Notes: a model not told the origin generated them from the sequence alone. DNA of 16,714 nt from JBGSMF01 sp041740315 (GCA_041740315.1 JBGSMF010000047.1:1-16714), one strand, 5' to 3'; positions 8,126-15,138 are shown, counted from the first letter of the stretch. Numbers and translations: made by a program.

Positions 8126-11100
8126 ATGAGATGGGTAGGTGTGATTTTTGCATTAGCCGTAATCCTGGTAGCTGTTTCGGCTGCTACTGCGACCGTGGAA
8201 CAAGCGTCGGCTAGTTTGCCGCTTGATGCCCAAGATGGGTGGAACGATGCCACTGCGCGCATGCGGGTCGAGCCGGCCTTGCTGAGACAGATGATCTCTA
8301 CCCCGGCTCAAGAGCGCCAGTCCATCATTGTTGTGATGCGCCAGCAGGCCGAGCCGACAAGCGGCTTGGACTTGGCTGGGGCGGCGCGCGATCAAAAAAT
8401 TGCCGAGCGGACCGGTCTGGTTGAAATGTTGCGCGCCACGGCCGCCTTTGGCCAAAAAGATGTGCTGGCTTTTCTGGCGCAGGAACAATCGGCCGGGCGC
8501 GCTGAGGCGGTGCGGTCGTTTTGGATCTTTAATGGCCTGGCGGCACAGGCCTCTCCGCAAACGATTCGCTCGCTGGCTCTGCGCAGCGATGTGGAGCTGG
8601 TTCAACTTGACCGCTATGAGTACCGGCTAGACTCGGATTCAGAATCTAAAACTTCAAATTCAAGATTCAAGATTTCAAATTCCGTTATCCAACTGGCCTT
8701 CCAACCGGGCGAACCACGAGAGCTTGCCGGCGTCGAGTGGGGCGTGCAGCGAGTGCAGGCCAATAAAGTGTGGGCTGCTTTTAACAACACCGGCGCGGGC
8801 GTGGTGGTGGCAAATGCCGATACCGGCGTGGACTATATGCACCCGGCGCTCAACGCCAATTACCGGGGCAATGTGGGCAAGGACTTGTACCAGCACACGG
8901 GCAATTGGTTCGATGCCACAGGCGCAGGCGCGCTTTACCCCGTGGATGGCAATGGGCACGGCACCCACACTATGGGAACATTGGCCGGGCGCGAAGGCAT
9001 TGGCGTGGCGCCGGGCGCGCAGTGGATGGCTGTGCGCGTCTTGGATAGCATGGGCTATGGCTACAATAGCTGGATCCATGCCGCTTTTGAATGGATTATG
9101 GCTCCTGCCGGCAACCCGGCCCTGGCGCCAGATGTGCTGAGCAATTCTTGGGGCAATCCGTATGGAAGCTCCACCGAGTTTGAGCTTGACCTGACCCGGC
9201 TGCGCCAGGCGGGCATCTTGACTGTTTTTAGCGCCGGCAATTCGGGGCCAGAGGCAGGCACGATAGGCTCGCCTGGCTCTCTGCGCAATGCGTTTGCCGT
9301 TGGCGCGACAGACGTTGATAATGCAGTGACCTGGTTTTCCAGCCGCGGCCCTTCGCCGTGGGATGAAATCAAGCCCGAAATCGTCGCGCCCGGCGTCAAT
9401 GTCCGTTCGTCGTTGCCGGGGGGCGCTTATGGCCTTGGCGATGGCACCTCTATGGCTGCTCCGCACGTGGCCGGTGTGGCCGCGTTAATGTTGGCGGCTA
9501 ACCCCACCCTCACTGTTTCAGCCGTCGAGCAAACGCTCATTGATACGGCTGTTCCAATTAGTTTGCCAGTGCCCAATAACGACACAGGTTGGGGCCTGGT
9601 TGACGCCTATGCGGCAGTGCAGGCTGTGGTCGGGGCGGGGGAATTGAGCGGCACGGTCATAGATGCCGCCAGCCGGCTTGCCATCCAAGGCGCTAGCGCC
9701 ACTATTTATCACTACGACACGGGACATTGGGTCAGTGCGCAAACCGGCGCCGATGGGCAATATTCTGCCGCCTTGGTGTCTGGCATGTATAGCGTCACCG
9801 CAAGCATGTTTGGCTACCTGCCCAGTACTGCCTCCCCGGCTCTCGTCATCACAGGCCAGGTCACCACGCGCGATCTTGAGCTTGCGCCGCTGCCCGTTGG
9901 CGTGCTGCGCGGGGTCTTGACCGATACCGTGAGCGGCCAGGCGCTCACGGTGACGGTGTCTGTGTTGAGCACACCGCTGTCGCAAACGGCTTTTGGATTG
10001 TATCATTTTGATTTGCCCGTGGGCGACTATATTGTTGAGGCGCGCAAGACAGGCTATCGGGTCGTCACTGCTACCGTCACCATCACAGCCGGCCAGGTGA
10101 CACAGCTTGATTTTGGGCTAGACCCAACCTGGCGCATCCTGCTGGTCAATTCGGGCGCGTGGTACTATCGCGAATATCCCCAGTATTTCCGCCAGGCGCT
10201 CGATGAGCTGCATTATGCTTATGACGAGCGGCGCATCAAAAAAATGCCGGGCGATATTCCCACGGCAGATGATTTGCTCAAGTACAATTTGGTCATCTGG
10301 TCGTCGCCCGAAGACTCGCCGGGTTACCTGGGCCTGAGCGGCGTGATTACCCAGTATCTTTCCAGCGGCGGCGATTTGGTGCTGACGGGGCAAGATATAG
10401 CGTTTTGGGATGGCGGGGGCACACCCTTTTTCTATTCTCCGTACCTTTCCCAATACCTCAAAACTGTTTACATAAAGGATGATTCAGAGATTGACGACAT
10501 TTCCGGCTTGGCCGGCGCTCCGATGGAAGGAATGGATTTTCGCATTGCCGGGGGTGATGGCGCAGATAACCAACGCTGGCCCGATGTCATTGCGGTGGCC
10601 GATGCCGATCATGCCGCCCAGGTTTTGGCTTATCAGGGTGATGGCTCGGCTGGGCAGGTGGTGGGCCTGTGTTTGCCTTATCGCGGCGTTGTGCTGCCGT
10701 TTGGCTACGAGGCGATTAGCGACGCGGCCAAGCGGCAAGAGTTGCTGCGGCGCGCCTTGGACTATTTCGATAGCCCGCGCCAAACCCAAGGACTAGATTT
10801 GGCGGCCACCTCGCCCACGAGCCAAGTAGGCAAAGCCGGCACGGTTATCTCTTTTACCGCGCGTGTGCGCAATTCGGCCGAGCTTGGCTTGCCGCTGGCT
10901 TACACGACTAGCTTGCGCAGCGCCGCTTGGACGGCCAGCGTATCTCCTACCCAGTTCGTGCTGTCGCCGTGCGCCACTATTCCCTTGACAATCCACGTGA
11001 ATATCCCCGCCGGCCTGGAGCGAGACGTTTACAATCCTATCACGCTGACTGTTCACCCTCTAGCCTTGCCTACGCTCAGCCGGGTGATCACTTTTACGGC

Positions 11101-12487
11101 CAAGACGCCCGCGCCTGTGCTGCTGGTAGATGATGATCGCTGGCACAACGTCGAGTCGGCTTATACGCAGTCGCTTGATAAAATCGGCGTTTCGTATGAT
11201 GTATGGCAGGTGAAATGGAGCGGGACGATGGTTGAACTGAATGGCCCGCCGGCGGCAAGATTAGGCTGGTACCCAGTTGTGGTTTGGTTCACCGGCTACG
11301 ATTGGTATTTGCCTCTGGCAGCTTACGACGAGGAGCAATTGGCTTCTTTTCTGGATCAAGGGGGACGCTTGATGCTTTCGTCGGCGTTTTACCTCGACCT
11401 GCGCAGTGACAACGATTTTGCGCACTCTCGGCTGGGTGTGATGGATTATACCTATCATCTGAGCTCTACCTATAGTTATGGATCGCCCGGGCATCCTTTG
11501 GGCGCGGGCTTGGCTCCTTCTGATTTGGTTGACCCTTTTCCCACCTCGGCTTTTTACACGTTAGATTATGTGCTGGTGCCGACTGCCAGCGCCCAAACCG
11601 CCTGGCGCGGCGATTATGACCGCGCCCAGGCTATTGCGCGCAGCCAGCCCGGCAATCGGCTGATCTTTTGGGGCATTCCCTTTGAGGCCCTGAATGATGA
11701 GGCGCGCGCAGCGGCCCTGCGGCGCAGCGTAGGCTGGTTGGGGCCGTTGGGCGATTCCGGGGTGCAGGTTGACCCGGCCGTTATTTCTGTGGGGCAGGCC
11801 GCTGCTGTGACACTGACGGCGCAAAACAACCTGGCCGACACTACCGCTGCTTTTACTGTCACCTTGCCTGTCAGTGTTACGCCGGTGTTGTCAACTCTGC
11901 CGCCCGGCGTGGTTTACGACTCTATTTCAAACACGCTGGCCTGGAGCGGCCCGCTTGGCGCAGGCGCAGCGCGCGTTTTTGCTTTTCGCGTCACGGCCAC
12001 TGGCGATATCTCGGCCTTGGGTAACGTCATCTTCCGCGACACCAAATTGGGCATTGATTTCGATCAACCCCTGCCGCTGCGGGTGGGCGCGCCCAACTTG
12101 CAGTTGAGCACGCTCCAGGCGCCAAGCGGCCGGTCGGGCATGCCCGCAACAATCGCAATGCAAGCGCGCAACGGCGGGCCGGGACTTGCGCCCTCGGCTG
12201 TTGTCACCGGACTGGCGCCGTTAGGCATCGAAATAATATCAGGCTCGGTGGAGGTTGATGGCCCAGGCTCGGCGCTGGCGCAGGCCGACCGCATCGTTTG
12301 GCATGGCGCACTTGAGAGTGGGCAATTGGTTACGGTGACCTACCAAATTACGGCTCCTTTAACATCGCGCAACCTTAGCTTGCCCATAGAAATGCTGGCA
12401 AGCGATGGCTCTTTGGGCGCGTGGGAGTGGCGCAAATGGATGGTGGTTTGCCCTATGCTGGTCTATTTACCACTGGTAATGAAATAG
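8126..12487 (+). CDS. Secreted multidomain subtilisin-like serine protease (S8)
   Basis: Large extracellular peptidase, 1453 residues from the ATG at 8126 (GAGGT ribosome-binding site, 5-base spacing). A signal peptide covers about 1-25, then an inhibitor-like propeptide to about 165 and the S8 domain at about 205-500. The triad is Asp232 (ANADTGVD), His278 (NGHGTHTMGT) and Ser442 (GTSMAAPHVAG), with oxyanion Asn372 (SAGNSGP). Two carboxypeptidase-regulatory/CnaB-like beta domains follow (about 505-665). Next are an amidotransferase/Rossmann-like domain (about 668-885), a beta domain (886-992), a second Rossmann-like domain starting at PVLLVDDDR (995-1205), and two DUF11-like beta domains (1210-1415). 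It ends in VYLPLVMK. The catalytic part resembles bacillopeptidase F-type enzymes. A heptamer array encodes a Ser/Asn-rich linker between propeptide and catalytic domain. Confidence 0.93.
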   Translation: MRWVGVIFALAVILVAVSAATATVEQASASLPLDAQDGWNDATARMRVEPALLRQMISTPAQERQSIIVVMRQQAEPTSGLDLAGAARDQKIAERTGLVEMLRATAAFGQKDVLAFLAQEQSAGRAEAVRSFWIFNGLAAQASPQTIRSLALRSDVELVQLDRYEYRLDSDSESKTSNSRFKISNSVIQLAFQPGEPRELAGVEWGVQRVQANKVWAAFNNTGAGVVVANADTGVDYMHPALNANYRGNVGKDLYQHTGNWFDATGAGALYPVDGNGHGTHTMGTLAGREGIGVAPGAQWMAVRVLDSMGYGYNSWIHAAFEWIMAPAGNPALAPDVLSNSWGNPYGSSTEFELDLTRLRQAGILTVFSAGNSGPEAGTIGSPGSLRNAFAVGATDVDNAVTWFSSRGPSPWDEIKPEIVAPGVNVRSSLPGGAYGLGDGTSMAAPHVAGVAALMLAANPTLTVSAVEQTLIDTAVPISLPVPNNDTGWGLVDAYAAVQAVVGAGELSGTVIDAASRLAIQGASATIYHYDTGHWVSAQTGADGQYSAALVSGMYSVTASMFGYLPSTASPALVITGQVTTRDLELAPLPVGVLRGVLTDTVSGQALTVTVSVLSTPLSQTAFGLYHFDLPVGDYIVEARKTGYRVVTATVTITAGQVTQLDFGLDPTWRILLVNSGAWYYREYPQYFRQALDELHYAYDERRIKKMPGDIPTADDLLKYNLVIWSSPEDSPGYLGLSGVITQYLSSGGDLVLTGQDIAFWDGGGTPFFYSPYLSQYLKTVYIKDDSEIDDISGLAGAPMEGMDFRIAGGDGADNQRWPDVIAVADADHAAQVLAYQGDGSAGQVVGLCLPYRGVVLPFGYEAISDAAKRQELLRRALDYFDSPRQTQGLDLAATSPTSQVGKAGTVISFTARVRNSAELGLPLAYTTSLRSAAWTASVSPTQFVLSPCATIPLTIHVNIPAGLERDVYNPITLTVHPLALPTLSRVITFTAKTPAPVLLVDDDRWHNVESAYTQSLDKIGVSYDVWQVKWSGTMVELNGPPAARLGWYPVVVWFTGYDWYLPLAAYDEEQLASFLDQGGRLMLSSAFYLDLRSDNDFAHSRLGVMDYTYHLSSTYSYGSPGHPLGAGLAPSDLVDPFPTSAFYTLDYVLVPTASAQTAWRGDYDRAQAIARSQPGNRLIFWGIPFEALNDEARAAALRRSVGWLGPLGDSGVQVDPAVISVGQAAAVTLTAQNNLADTTAAFTVTLPVSVTPVLSTLPPGVVYDSISNTLAWSGPLGAGAARVFAFRVTATGDISALGNVIFRDTKLGIDFDQPLPLRVGAPNLQLSTLQAPSGRSGMPATIAMQARNGGPGLAPSAVVTGLAPLGIEIISGSVEVDGPGSALAQADRIVWHGALESGQLVTVTYQITAPLTSRNLSLPIEMLASDGSLGAWEWRKWMVVCPMLVYLPLVMK
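8653..8680 (+). repeat. In-frame heptamer array inside the protease gene
   Basis: Four consecutive 7-mers, TTCAAAT, TCAAGAT, TCAAGAT, TTCAAAT, encode part of the Ser/Asn/Lys-rich linker (SNSRFKISN) between the propeptide and the catalytic domain. Gain or loss of one unit would shift the protease frame before the catalytic Asp. Confidence 0.65.
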
Positions 12488-12496
12488 CGGCTTGAC

Positions 12497-13120
12497 TTAC
12501 TCTGTGCGTCTTTCATGTTGCTTGTGCATCAAGGCGATCACGCGCGGCATGGCCACGGTGTACAACCAGTAGAGCGGGGGCAGGGGGGTGTAATCGCATG
12601 CGCCGATGTGGCGCACGAATTGCGCGCCCAGCCCTTGCTTGAAGCGATATACGCCATGCATCGGGTCGCTTGGGTCCAGCGTATCGGGCGCGCCCCACAA
12701 ATCATACGTGGTGCAGCCGTGCTGCTTGGCCCAGCGCATGGCTTCCCATTGCAGCAATTGGTTGGGCATTTTGTCGCGGTGAAGATTGCGCGACATGCCG
12801 TAGAAATAAAAAGCCGTCCCGGCGAAATGAAACAAGATGAGCGCCGCCACCGGCTGGCTTTCAACCTCGGCAATGAGTGGCTGGCCCAGCCCGGCTTGGA
12901 TGAAACTGCCCCAGGCGTCGCCGTAATACTCTAGCGAACGGATGATGAATCCATCGCGCTGCGCTGTTTCGTGATACATGTGGTATAGCAAGTCCAGGTC
13001 GCTCAACCTGCCTTCGCGCACCGTCACGCCTTTGCGCGCCGCCAGCCGAATATTGTAGCGGGTCTTGGGGTGCATACCAGCCAGCAGCGCGGCCTCGTCT
13101 TGCGCCAGGTCAATCGTCAT
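12497..13120 (-). CDS. C-terminal half of a FemAB-family aminoacyltransferase, split by frameshift
   Basis: FemAB/FemX-type enzymes transfer amino acids from aminoacyl-tRNA to peptidoglycan precursors; in other bacteria this builds the interpeptide bridge. This 207-residue frame carries the second acyltransferase-like half, with KTRYNIRLAARKG near the start, FYFYGMSRNLHRDKMPN, WEAMRWAKQHGCTTYDLWG and VYRFKQGLGAQFVRHIG. It is strongly similar to the same region of the neighbour at 13620-14720. Homology extends upstream of its ATG in the same frame (WVESREQIQFRNT), which shows that the ATG is not the original start. That ATG overlaps the stop of the N-terminal half as ATGA, so coupled translation of two halves is conceivable. 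It converges with the protease gene across 9 bases. Confidence 0.8.
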   Translation of the reverse strand: MTIDLAQDEAALLAGMHPKTRYNIRLAARKGVTVREGRLSDLDLLYHMYHETAQRDGFIIRSLEYYGDAWGSFIQAGLGQPLIAEVESQPVAALILFHFAGTAFYFYGMSRNLHRDKMPNQLLQWEAMRWAKQHGCTTYDLWGAPDTLDPSDPMHGVYRFKQGLGAQFVRHIGACDYTPLPPLYWLYTVAMPRVIALMHKQHERRTE

Positions 13121-13569
13121 TGTGTTGCGGAACTGAATTTGCTCGCGCGACTCGACCCAGCCTCGGTGTTGGAGATTGGAGATTGGAGATTAGATCGCTC
13201 GGCCTCTGACCTCTGACCTCCGGCCTCCGCTTCCACGTCTGGATCAATCTTGATAAAAATCGCGCGCTCGCGCCGGGCAAGTGCTTCCAGGTCAGCCAGC
13301 ACTGTGTCAAGTGTATTTGCGTCGCCATAATCTAGTGCCGGCCCTTTGGGCACATAGAATATGCGCAGCGGAAATCGCCCCAGTTGGCGGCGCAGTATCA
13401 ACGCGGCAGCGCAAGGTTTGCCGTCGTCATTTTGCCACAGCATGTAGCGTGGCGTCCAGCCATGCCGCGCCTTGAACTGCCCCCACTCCCACGTTTGCAG
13501 CACGTGCGCCAGGGGCAGCGTGGCAAGAGCAGTGTTCCACAAAACTGGGTTATTAACCAGGGTGAGCAT
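13117..13569 (-). CDS. N-terminal half of the same FemAB-family gene, ending after a frameshift
   Basis: 150 residues from the ATG at 13567-13569. Residues 1-111 match the first half of the neighbouring FemAB protein: LQTWEWGQFKARHGW against LQSWAWGQLKAQFGW, and FYVPKGPALDYGD against AYIPRGPLADWEN. Residues 112-133 are repeat-encoded (GGQRSEAERSNLQSPISN), and the tail TEAGSSRASKFSSATQ is the correct DNA read in the wrong frame. With one more 7-bp unit in the repeat at 13171-13191 this frame would join the C-terminal half, giving 359 residues, close to the 366 of the paralogue. It is either a broken gene, a phase-variable gene caught in the off state, or an assembly error. Confidence 0.78.
   Translation of the reverse strand: MLTLVNNPVLWNTALATLPLAHVLQTWEWGQFKARHGWTPRYMLWQNDDGKPCAAALILRRQLGRFPLRIFYVPKGPALDYGDANTLDTVLADLEALARRERAIFIKIDPDVEAEAGGQRSEAERSNLQSPISNTEAGSSRASKFSSATQ
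13171..13191. repeat. Heptamer tandem repeat GGAGATT x3 at the FemAB frameshift
   Basis: Three perfect copies of GGAGATT (AATCTCC on the coding strand). Three copies leave the two halves of the FemAB gene in different frames, while one, four or seven copies put them in the same frame. With four copies no stop codon arises across the junction. A second heptamer, CCTCTGA x2, lies close by at 13203-13216. Confidence 0.85.
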
Positions 13570-13572
13570 ATC

Positions 13573-13622
13573 GAATCGTCTTGAATCGTCTTGAATCGTC
13601 TAGAATCGTCTAGAATCGTCTA
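13573..13622. repeat. Five tandem copies of the 10-mer GAATCGTCTW
   Basis: GAATCGTCTT twice then GAATCGTCTA three times. The array begins in the stop codon (TAG) of the upstream FemAB gene and fills the whole space to within 3 bases of the next start codon. It therefore sets the intercistronic distance and covers the position where a ribosome-binding site would be; no good Shine-Dalgarno sequence is seen for the downstream gene. Confidence 0.85.
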
Positions 13623-14720
13623 TTGATTTAGCATCCCGCGCCGGCTCAACACGGCCAGGTATAGCCGGTAGAGTAGGGGGTTGTACACACGGTCAAATGC
13701 CCCCGCATAGCGCACCACCCGCCCGCCGAACCCGCGCTTGAAGCGATACACGCCCCACAGCCCGTCATCGCGGTCAAGGTACCGCGCTTCCAATGTGGCC
13801 TCGTCTTCATCGGGGATGCCCCACAGGTCGTAGGTGGCGCAGCCCACCGAGCGCGCCCAGCGCATGGCCTCCCATTGCAGCGCATAATTGGGCATCTTGT
13901 CGCGGTGGGCGTTGCCCGATGCGCCATAGAAATACCAGGCTTGGCGGCCCAACGCAAAGACCATCAGCCCGGCGACAATTTCACCTTCTACCTGGGCCAA
14001 CAGCAGCCGCGCGCGCTTGGGCGCAAAAAGCTCGAATGCCGCGCGATAATATTCCAGGCTGTGCACGCTAAAAGTATCTCGTTCGCCGGTGGCTTGCATC
14101 AACGCGTGGAATGCGCCCAGATCGTCAATCGTCCCTTGGCGCACCGCCACACCCTTGCGCGCGGCCAAGCGAATATTGTAGCGTGTCTTTTGGCGCATTC
14201 GCGCCAGCAATTCTTCTTCGCTGCCTTGCAGGTCTACAAGGGCTGTCCGGGGGGGTTGGATGGTGTGTAGGCTTGATCTAAAGCCTGGAATCTGCCTGCC
14301 TCCCACTTCCTCTGGTCGCCTGTCTGCCGACCAGGCAGGCGGGACAGGCTGGCGGCCAGGCCAGGGGAAGTTGGAATCTGAAATCCCCGGTTCTATTTTC
14401 AGCAAAATGGCCCGGCGGCTGCGGCACATTGGGTCGAGCGCAGCCCACAGCTTTTTCATGGTTTCTTCATTCTCCCAATCGGCCAACGGGCCGCGCGGGA
14501 TGTAGGCCAGCGTGCCCAATCTCAGCGGCAGGCTGCGAAAAAGCACCTGCGCGCCGGCCACCAAGCGCGCGCCGTCGCTCAACGCTATGCGCGCGGCTCG
14601 CCAACCAAATTGAGCCTTTAGTTGCCCCCAGGCCCAGCTTTGCAAAATATTGCCATCTGCCTGCCCGGCTACCCAATCATCCCATTCGGTGTTGTCGGGC
14701 TGAATAATGCGCAAGTCCAT
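13620..14720 (-). CDS. FemAB-family peptidoglycan aminoacyltransferase (lipid II:glycine glycyltransferase-like)
   Basis: Probably a cytoplasmic enzyme that adds amino acids to peptidoglycan precursors; the amino acid used cannot be read from sequence. It has 366 residues and both halves of the FemAB fold: LQSWAWGQLKAQFGW at 26-40, AYIPRGPLADW at 72-82, KTRYNIRLAARKG at 178-190, WYFYGASGNAHRDKMPN, WEAMRWARSVGCATYDLWG and VYRFKRGFGGRVVRYAG. The start is ATG at 14718-14720 with AGGA 7 bases upstream and a strong extended -10 promoter close by. Residues about 113-146 form a Pro/Arg-rich insert without family character; residues 124-135 of it come from a palindromic repeat. It is first in a two-gene leftward unit with the split paralogue, 50 bases apart. 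Confidence 0.88.
   Translation of the reverse strand: MDLRIIQPDNTEWDDWVAGQADGNILQSWAWGQLKAQFGWRAARIALSDGARLVAGAQVLFRSLPLRLGTLAYIPRGPLADWENEETMKKLWAALDPMCRSRRAILLKIEPGISDSNFPWPGRQPVPPAWSADRRPEEVGGRQIPGFRSSLHTIQPPRTALVDLQGSEEELLARMRQKTRYNIRLAARKGVAVRQGTIDDLGAFHALMQATGERDTFSVHSLEYYRAAFELFAPKRARLLLAQVEGEIVAGLMVFALGRQAWYFYGASGNAHRDKMPNYALQWEAMRWARSVGCATYDLWGIPDEDEATLEARYLDRDDGLWGVYRFKRGFGGRVVRYAGAFDRVYNPLLYRLYLAVLSRRGMLNQ
14318..14349. repeat. Palindromic repeat inside the FemAB coding sequence
   Basis: GCCTGTC at 14318-14324 and GACAGGC at 14343-14349 are inverted copies, with further TGCC/GGCA pairing possible between them. It encodes residues 124-135 in the linker between the two halves of the enzyme. 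The motif CTGTCTGCCGAC/CTGTCGGCAGACAGG recurs at about 14887-14902 inside the mobile-looking element. Confidence 0.6.
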
Positions 14721-14750
14721 CTCGTTATCCTGACAAATCTATTAGACGGT

Positions 14751-14759
14751 ATTATAACA
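14751..14759 (-). promoter_or_regulatory. Extended -10 promoter of the FemAB pair
   Basis: On the minus strand TGTTATAAT is an exact extended -10 (TGnTATAAT). No good -35 box lies 16-18 bases upstream; TTGTCT is present but at a 20-base spacing. The predicted transcript start near 14744 gives a leader of about 24 bases containing AGGA before the ATG. Confidence 0.65.
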
Positions 14760-14795
14760 TGAAGCGCCTGTTGTCCAGACAAAACACCTGTGCAA

Positions 14796-14935
14796 CAAGG
14801 AGAGTAACTACTCAGCATCCTGAGCGGAGCAGCGCGCCCCTTCGACTTTGCTGCGCTCCGCTCAGGGTGCGCGCTGCGCAGCCTGCTCTGTCGGCAGACA
14901 GGTCGAAGGGTATGGCTGAGTAGTTACCAAGGAGA
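14796..14935. mobile_element. Non-coding MITE-like element with 13-bp terminal inverted repeats and 8-bp target duplication
   Basis: The element proper is 14804-14927 (124 bp). GTAACTACTCAGC at its left end and GCTGAGTAGTTAC at its right end are perfect inverted copies. It is flanked on both sides by CAAGGAGA (14796-14803 and 14928-14935), a perfect 8-bp direct repeat expected from insertion. The interior is GC-rich and nested-palindromic (CCTGAGCGGAGC...GCTCCGCTCAGG, CCCTTCGAC/GTCGAAGGG) and encodes nothing. A parent transposase is not in the window. Part of a second copy ends at position 42. It lies just upstream of the FemAB promoter. Confidence 0.75.
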
Positions 14936-14936
14936 A

Positions 14937-15034
14937 AGCTAAAAGCTGACAGCTAAGGAATGAGAAGGAAATAACTTGCCCATTGGCCAAGCTGCCTGTG
15001 CTCCGAACATGAGCAAGTTATTTAATCCTTAGCC
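14937..15034. repeat. Heptamer array and inverted repeat upstream of nuoA
   Basis: AGCTAAA, AGCTGAC and AGCTAAG form a period-7 array at 14937-14957. AAATAACTTGC (14969-14979) and GCAAGTTATTT (15013-15023) are perfect 11-base inverted copies, and the outer CTAAGGA...TCCTTAG segments extend the match imperfectly to about 14953-15032. This completes the 418-bp gap between the FemAB gene and nuoA, in which I see no gene or RNA. Confidence 0.6.
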
Positions 15035-15062
15035 CTAATAGCTGAACGCTTACTGTTTCGGC

Positions 15063-15090
15063 TTGCGCCTGTTTTGAACTGTGGTAGAAT
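15063..15090 (+). promoter_or_regulatory. Promoter of nuoA
   Basis: TTGCGC (15063-15068), a 16-base spacer and TAGAAT (15085-15090), which is preceded by TGG to make an extended -10 (TGnTAGAAT). The predicted transcript start near 15097 gives a leader of about 40 bases with AAAGGAG at 15123-15129. Confidence 0.55.
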
Positions 15091-15138
15091 GAGCCGGATT
15101 GCGATGTTGAAACTCATTGTCGAAAGGAGCGAATAGCG

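Noticed and set aside
13573..13622. CRISPR-like repeat array
   Set aside because: The 10-bp units are directly tandem with no spacers, and no cas genes are present.
14936..15060. Possible tRNA or small structured RNA in the gap before nuoA
   Set aside because: Only an inverted repeat and a heptamer array are seen; no cloverleaf, anticodon arm or TTCRA motif could be found.
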